Source of the DNA: Muraenolepis orangiensis
Taxonomy: Eukaryota; Chordata; Actinopteri; Gadiformes; Muraenolepididae
Assembly: GCA_027704905.1 (NCBI GenBank)
Contig: CM051013.1
Span: forward strand, 9,646,643-9,710,642
Length of the DNA stretch: 64,000 bases
Reading direction: 5' to 3'
In this document: positions 30,756-64,000 of the stretch, in pieces
Layout: each line of letters begins with the position of its first letter
How positions within the stretch are numbered: position 1 is the stretch's first letter
Notes under the pieces: model-generated
The model's database searches: none
Told to the model about the DNA's origin: nothing
The model's input: only the letters and a program-made list of their open reading frames with translations
Program-made: the position numbers and the translations under genes

Positions 30756-32689
30756 GTGCGGTGCGAGTGCACCTAAGGGGTGACTCCCTGTGTGAGGGCG
30801 AGCCATGACAGATAGAGGAAGAGATAGCCACGATTTTTGGGTTTTTGCGGATCTGGGGGTAGGCCGATACATTTGCATGTAGGGCTAAGCGCTTCGGCCC
30901 AAATCATGATATTGATATATTATTTGCGTGTGCGTGTGTGTGAGAGAGAGACAGCGAGAGACAGAGAGACAGAAGGAGAGACTGTGTGTGTGTGTGTGTG
31001 TGTGTGTGTGACAGAGGCACAGGGCTGGTGAGAGAGCAGTGGCGGGGCTGAATGTGTTTGATGTACTGTGATAACTCTGTCCGGTATGCGGCTTTCATGG
31101 GAACTCCTTGCCCTGGGGACACACTGGCAAATAAGCTGGGGGTATAAAAGGAGATCGACCCTCTCTATATCGCCTGTTGTTTTTCCCCCCCACCCCTGGA
31201 CCCCCCCCCGACATCCTGTTAGTCCTTTACCTCCTCTCTGTCCACTGTAGGAGGGGTGGGGTGGGATGGGGGGGGGGGGGTCCTTTACCAGACCCCATAG
31301 CATTCCCCTCAATTACTGTACGCCTGACGACAAAGCGCCCAAATTTGTGTGACAGGTACTCTCTCGGGTCGGCTGACTACAACGCAACAGGAGGCAATTA
31401 CCCAACGTGCATGTCTAGACCGGTCGGTCGAGCGAAAACATGTCTTTGAGTTGAGAGGAGTTGGGCGAGGAGGCCACCTACGACCTGACCCCCCGGGAAG
31501 CCTTGTCTCTCTGCTCATCTCCACGACGTTCAACTGGGGAGCGTGTGTCTTTGGACCGTGGAATGTGGCCCGACCGGAAGTGCATTTCACCGGCGACCCG
31601 ATTGGGACGCCAGGGAATGCCGGCTCTTAATATCCGCCTATTGTGTCTTTTGTTTGAGTGACAGCTGTTGGCTTCCACCATGTCAACGCTCGGGGCCTTT
31701 TTTTCTTTTCTTTTGAGTCTAAAGACGAGAGACTGCGCCGCTCCGGCTGACGTGAGCCCGGTTGAGCGCTAATGATGGCTGTGTTTATGGCCTTCCAGCG
31801 ACGTGGGAAGATACCCGGGCTGGGAGTCGGTGTCAATGTTGAGTTTGAATAGCTTTCAGTGCGCGAGGATACATTAACACAGCGTGAGGCAGCTTCTGTT
31901 TGTGCTGATTCTCTGTTTCTGCACTATAAAGTGCACCTGTGGAAGCCGTTCCAACTGCACTTGGATGGATCGACCGCAGTATCATCGTTGCCTTCTTAAA
32001 CATATCTCCGCTCGATGGATGCTGCTCGCTGATTGCTGATCACTGTCAAACACAAGCATCCCCAGCGTGATTCAAAGTTTTCCTTTAATGAAAGGCAAAC
32101 ACTGGAACCCCCCCCCCCCCTCGGGGTTACCCGGGTTGTATTGTACTACTTTACATCTTAATTGTTTATAATTAGCACTATATTAGCTAAACAAGCAGCA
32201 TTACCCGAACATGCACCATTAGTTGTATCCATTAGCAACATTTGAAGTCACAGCCGCCGTTGGGTGCGACTGCATTTTATGCAGCACATAGCAGGATTAG
32301 GTACATCGCGAGACAGACACTGACCGACCGAGAGGTTGCCATCAGCCAAACAAAGTTGAACAAATAGGAAACAGTCGTTAAGTCAAAGCTGTAGCTTGTT
32401 TGCTGTTCGGCAGGCCTGGCCGAACGGCACTTGGTAAAGCACTTGGTCCTGGTAAGGTCGGTTTCCGCGTTGGAAATAGTTTCAGTGCACTCTTTTACTG
32501 CCCTAACACCGTCTGCTGGTCAGGAGTCGGCAGAGGTCTGGTTTGGTGGATCTTCTGGTGGAGCTTTCAAGATATTTTTGAGTAGAACGAGCGATGATTT
32601 AACAGCCATGGACAGACTGACAGTTATAGATAACAGGTGCAGATGTCAGTGGAATGGCTTGACTTATTGTCGCGAATGCGCACACACAT

Positions 32690-32694
32690 GCTCG

Positions 32695-32777
<83 letters not shown>
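32690..32777. repeat. (CA)n microsatellite
   Basis: About 80 bp of CA with CG and TG variants at the left edge. Confidence 0.9.
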
Positions 32778-34079
32778 GCACACAGGCGTCCACACAGTTA
32801 ACTGACATGGGGTCCTAACCCCCGTCATTGGACACCCGAGCGGATGGATCGTCTTCGCCGACTGCTAGCGTGTCAGTGAGACAGTGAGAAACGCCATCAG
32901 GTCTAAACCCGCTAATTGGAGGACGGTACCTAAGAGGCGCTACATTGGTCAGCTTCAGAGGCCCGCTGCCCGGCGATCGCTTTATTGTTAAGAGCCCTTC
33001 CCTGTCGACTCCTGTGCTCAAGTACGTCCATACATACGGCGGTGCGCCTCGATCCATCTGCCTGTGAATTATTCATGGCCCAACAAGGCCCACAGTGCAT
33101 CATCCATATTTAATGGTCACCATCACATATTCCGAATGCAGCAATCGATTGACTTATGGTCACATGCTACTCATAAGGGCCCCGGCTTCGTAAGCCCAAC
33201 ACCCTTAAATAGGCCTCATGTGACCCCTGTCACAGAGGTGATCTGTTTTGATACATAACGGTTTAGACCCAAACAGAGGCCTAGCTGTTGTTTGCCATTG
33301 GTTGGTATGATGATGAAGTGGTTGCTTTCTTTGTTGAGTGAGGGAGGATGATTACCATATATGGACACTTGTAGGGGGGGGCTTCCTGTGCACACACAAC
33401 TCATTTTGCATTAACACCAATAAATCCCTCACTCACTCACTAAATCACTGTGGAACAAGACCATGTTTGGACATTTAGTCCCGTCTCAGCATCACAGGGA
33501 AATGATTTAGCCACAGCGACACACACTCTGCAAAACCTTCCCCTACATTTTATTAGTGAAGATACAAGATACACATCTTGTTTACGGCAACCCGAATACC
33601 AACATCTGTATTTGTAACGCATGCATGTATTATGTATCACTATGATGCATTCAGTTCTATATGATGACGCAATTCAAATGTAGATATTTTTCTCTTCCCA
33701 TCTCATGGGATATGGATATGACGAAACGTTATAATATGATGAATATAATATTCCTCTTTGCCAGCCTGCTAAATATGTATGTATGTGTGTGTGTGTGTGT
33801 GTTTGTTTGCATTGCAGGGTTTACCTGAAGACACTTTGATACCAGCAAGGCGGGAGCGGGGAGCTGTTCCCTCAGAAGATATTTCTTTGGCCCGCTGTGT
33901 GCTGAGCTTGCACATGAGAAGTACTGAATGAGGTCAGGTTTATTTCCGTTGGTCTTGAGCACACCTGCTGGAGAGAGTGGGTGGGACATGGCGAGAGGGG
34001 AGGTGAGGGTACACCCTCGTCTTTAGTCTCACCGTCTCTTCCTGTGTGCCTTTTAAAACAAATAAAAATAAAAAAACTC

Positions 34080-34354
34080 AAATACAACCACAACTGAAGG
34101 GCAAGGCGTGACTGACAGCCTCACGGGGAGCGAGAGAGGCCCTGGCCGGCGGGCCTCGGAGGGGACTCGGGGGAAACTCGGAGGGACCTGAGGCGCCAGG
34201 AGGAAAATGCCAGGCATTGTGCACGGGGTCAGAGGGTAACCATAGAAACAGAGCGAGACGGGGACGGGCCGAGAAGCCCAGGTTCGGAGGCGGGGACGGA
34301 GGACTAAAGGAGGGTAGGCGAACCCCGGAGCTGGGAAACGCCGTTTCCCCCCCG
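34080..34354 (+). promoter_or_regulatory. wnk3: GC-rich 5' region of wnk3 with possible uORF
   Basis: Sequence becomes strongly GC- and CpG-rich from about 34,090 and stays so through exon 1, as expected for a CpG-island promoter/5' UTR. A 10-codon upstream frame (ATG at 34,207, stop ending 34,239) lies out of frame with the main start and could reduce translation if it is in the mRNA. Confidence 0.5.
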
Positions 34355-63177
<28,823 letters not shown>

Positions 63178-63613
63178 GTAGCGTCTTCTTAGAGGCTGAT
63201 CAAAAGAGCGAGAGAGATTGAGAGAGACTGAGTGAAAGAGAGAGAGAGAGAGCGAGAGAGAGAGAGAATGGAGAATGTTGTGAGGTGTGATATTAAACCC
63301 TAATGTCTAGTTCTAGTGTTAACATAGTACCCTAACTCCTTAGATTGACTGTAATTAATCATTGTGTTAATTTAATCATGTTTTGTGACCCTGTAGTCCC
63401 CTGTATAGCATTGATATCACTACATACGTTGATGTTTTTTGTTTGTTGTTGTTATGATTTCCTTCCTTTAGAACAAAATCTCATTTTCTTGGCTATATTT
63501 TCTTTTTGCATGGATTGCTTGCCGAGGGGTGAGAGCAGGGGGGAGTAAAGGAGGGTGAGAGAGTGTAGAAGGAGGCACCCATGGCTCATACCCCCCATCA
63601 GATGATCTCTACT

Positions 63614-63673
<60 letters not shown>

Positions 63674-64000
63674 CACCATCACCTCACTCCACTCACCCCA
63701 TCACACATAATGGGACCACAGGTTCAAAGGTCACAGACAGCAGTTCCATTCTAAATCGTGTGACTTGTGAACAACGGCCCGGTAAACGGTTAATAGCACA
63801 TTCGTTGAGGATTCACGTCACAGCTTAACTCAGTGAAGCAGTTGTTAAAACAGCTGTCATTTCAATGTACTTTATGTATGTGATATCCAGATTATGACAA
63901 AAGACATAATCTGTTGCAATACATTTTCATTCAATTAGTCAAACCCTTTTTGCATGTATTTTTGTCTTGTTGTACAGCGGTGTGAATGAGTGTAAATCCA
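63178..64000 (+). other. wnk3: wnk3 intron 18 (partial)
   Basis: Contains a GA-rich patch (63,205-63,270) and a (CA)n at 63,616-63,671. No further exon was recognised before the window ends. Confidence 0.75.

Noticed and set aside
31141..31152. TATAAAAGG box as a promoter
   Set aside because: No gene follows it within several kilobases on the plus strand; a chance match is likely.
34217..34354. An upstream in-frame extension of wnk3
   Set aside because: The frame is open but has no ATG before 34,355, and family members begin at MATD.

Overview
The window is vertebrate nuclear DNA, almost certainly from a ray-finned (teleost) fish. The evidence is small exons with GT/AG introns, an IDH3G/FAM3A/WNK3 gene set, tRNA-headed SINE copies of the fish type, and a hAT-type non-autonomous transposon. 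Long (CA)n, (GA)n, (GGT)n, poly-G and minisatellite tracts are extremely dense. Such a load resembles the repeat-rich genomes of codfishes, but the species is not proven. No bacterial, CRISPR or viral gene content was seen.

Layout: 1-14,250 holds no recognisable gene. It is simple repeats, minisatellites, SINE and dispersed-repeat copies and one 41-bp perfect palindrome. 14,251-19,900 (minus strand) is a complete 13-exon idh3g, the gamma regulatory subunit of mitochondrial NAD-dependent isocitrate dehydrogenase. A 464-bp hAT-like element lies in its intron 11 and a 223-bp (CA)n tract lies seven bases past the exon 7 donor. 19,901-20,713 is a short shared upstream region with a canonical NRF1-type motif. 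20,714-25,049 (plus strand) is a complete 9-exon fam3a, a small secreted cytokine-like protein, head-to-head with idh3g. 25,050-34,100 is intergenic and repeat-rich. 34,355 to at least 63,177 (plus strand) is a WNK kinase best assigned to wnk3. It has 18 coding exons, a 15.7-kb first intron and a 3.7-kb glutamine-rich exon 10, and it runs off the right edge.

Two single-base reading-frame breaks stand out. One lies in the last exon of idh3g, inside the conserved DIGGQGTT motif. The other lies in the polyglutamine exon of wnk3, where the glutamine reading jumps frame. Both sit in low-complexity or homopolymer sequence, so consensus errors are the first explanation, but real alleles are not excluded.

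Functionally, idh3g (TCA-cycle control) and fam3a (linked to mitochondrial energy metabolism in mammals) may share a bidirectional promoter. wnk3 controls cation-chloride cotransport and cell volume through SPAK/OSR1. The most interesting candidate biology is the very large glutamine-rich low-complexity region of this WNK3, roughly 1,240 residues from one exon plus a glutamine insertion just after the kinase/PF2-like region. It may act as a crowding- or osmolarity-responsive condensate module. All three genes have human orthologues on the X chromosome.
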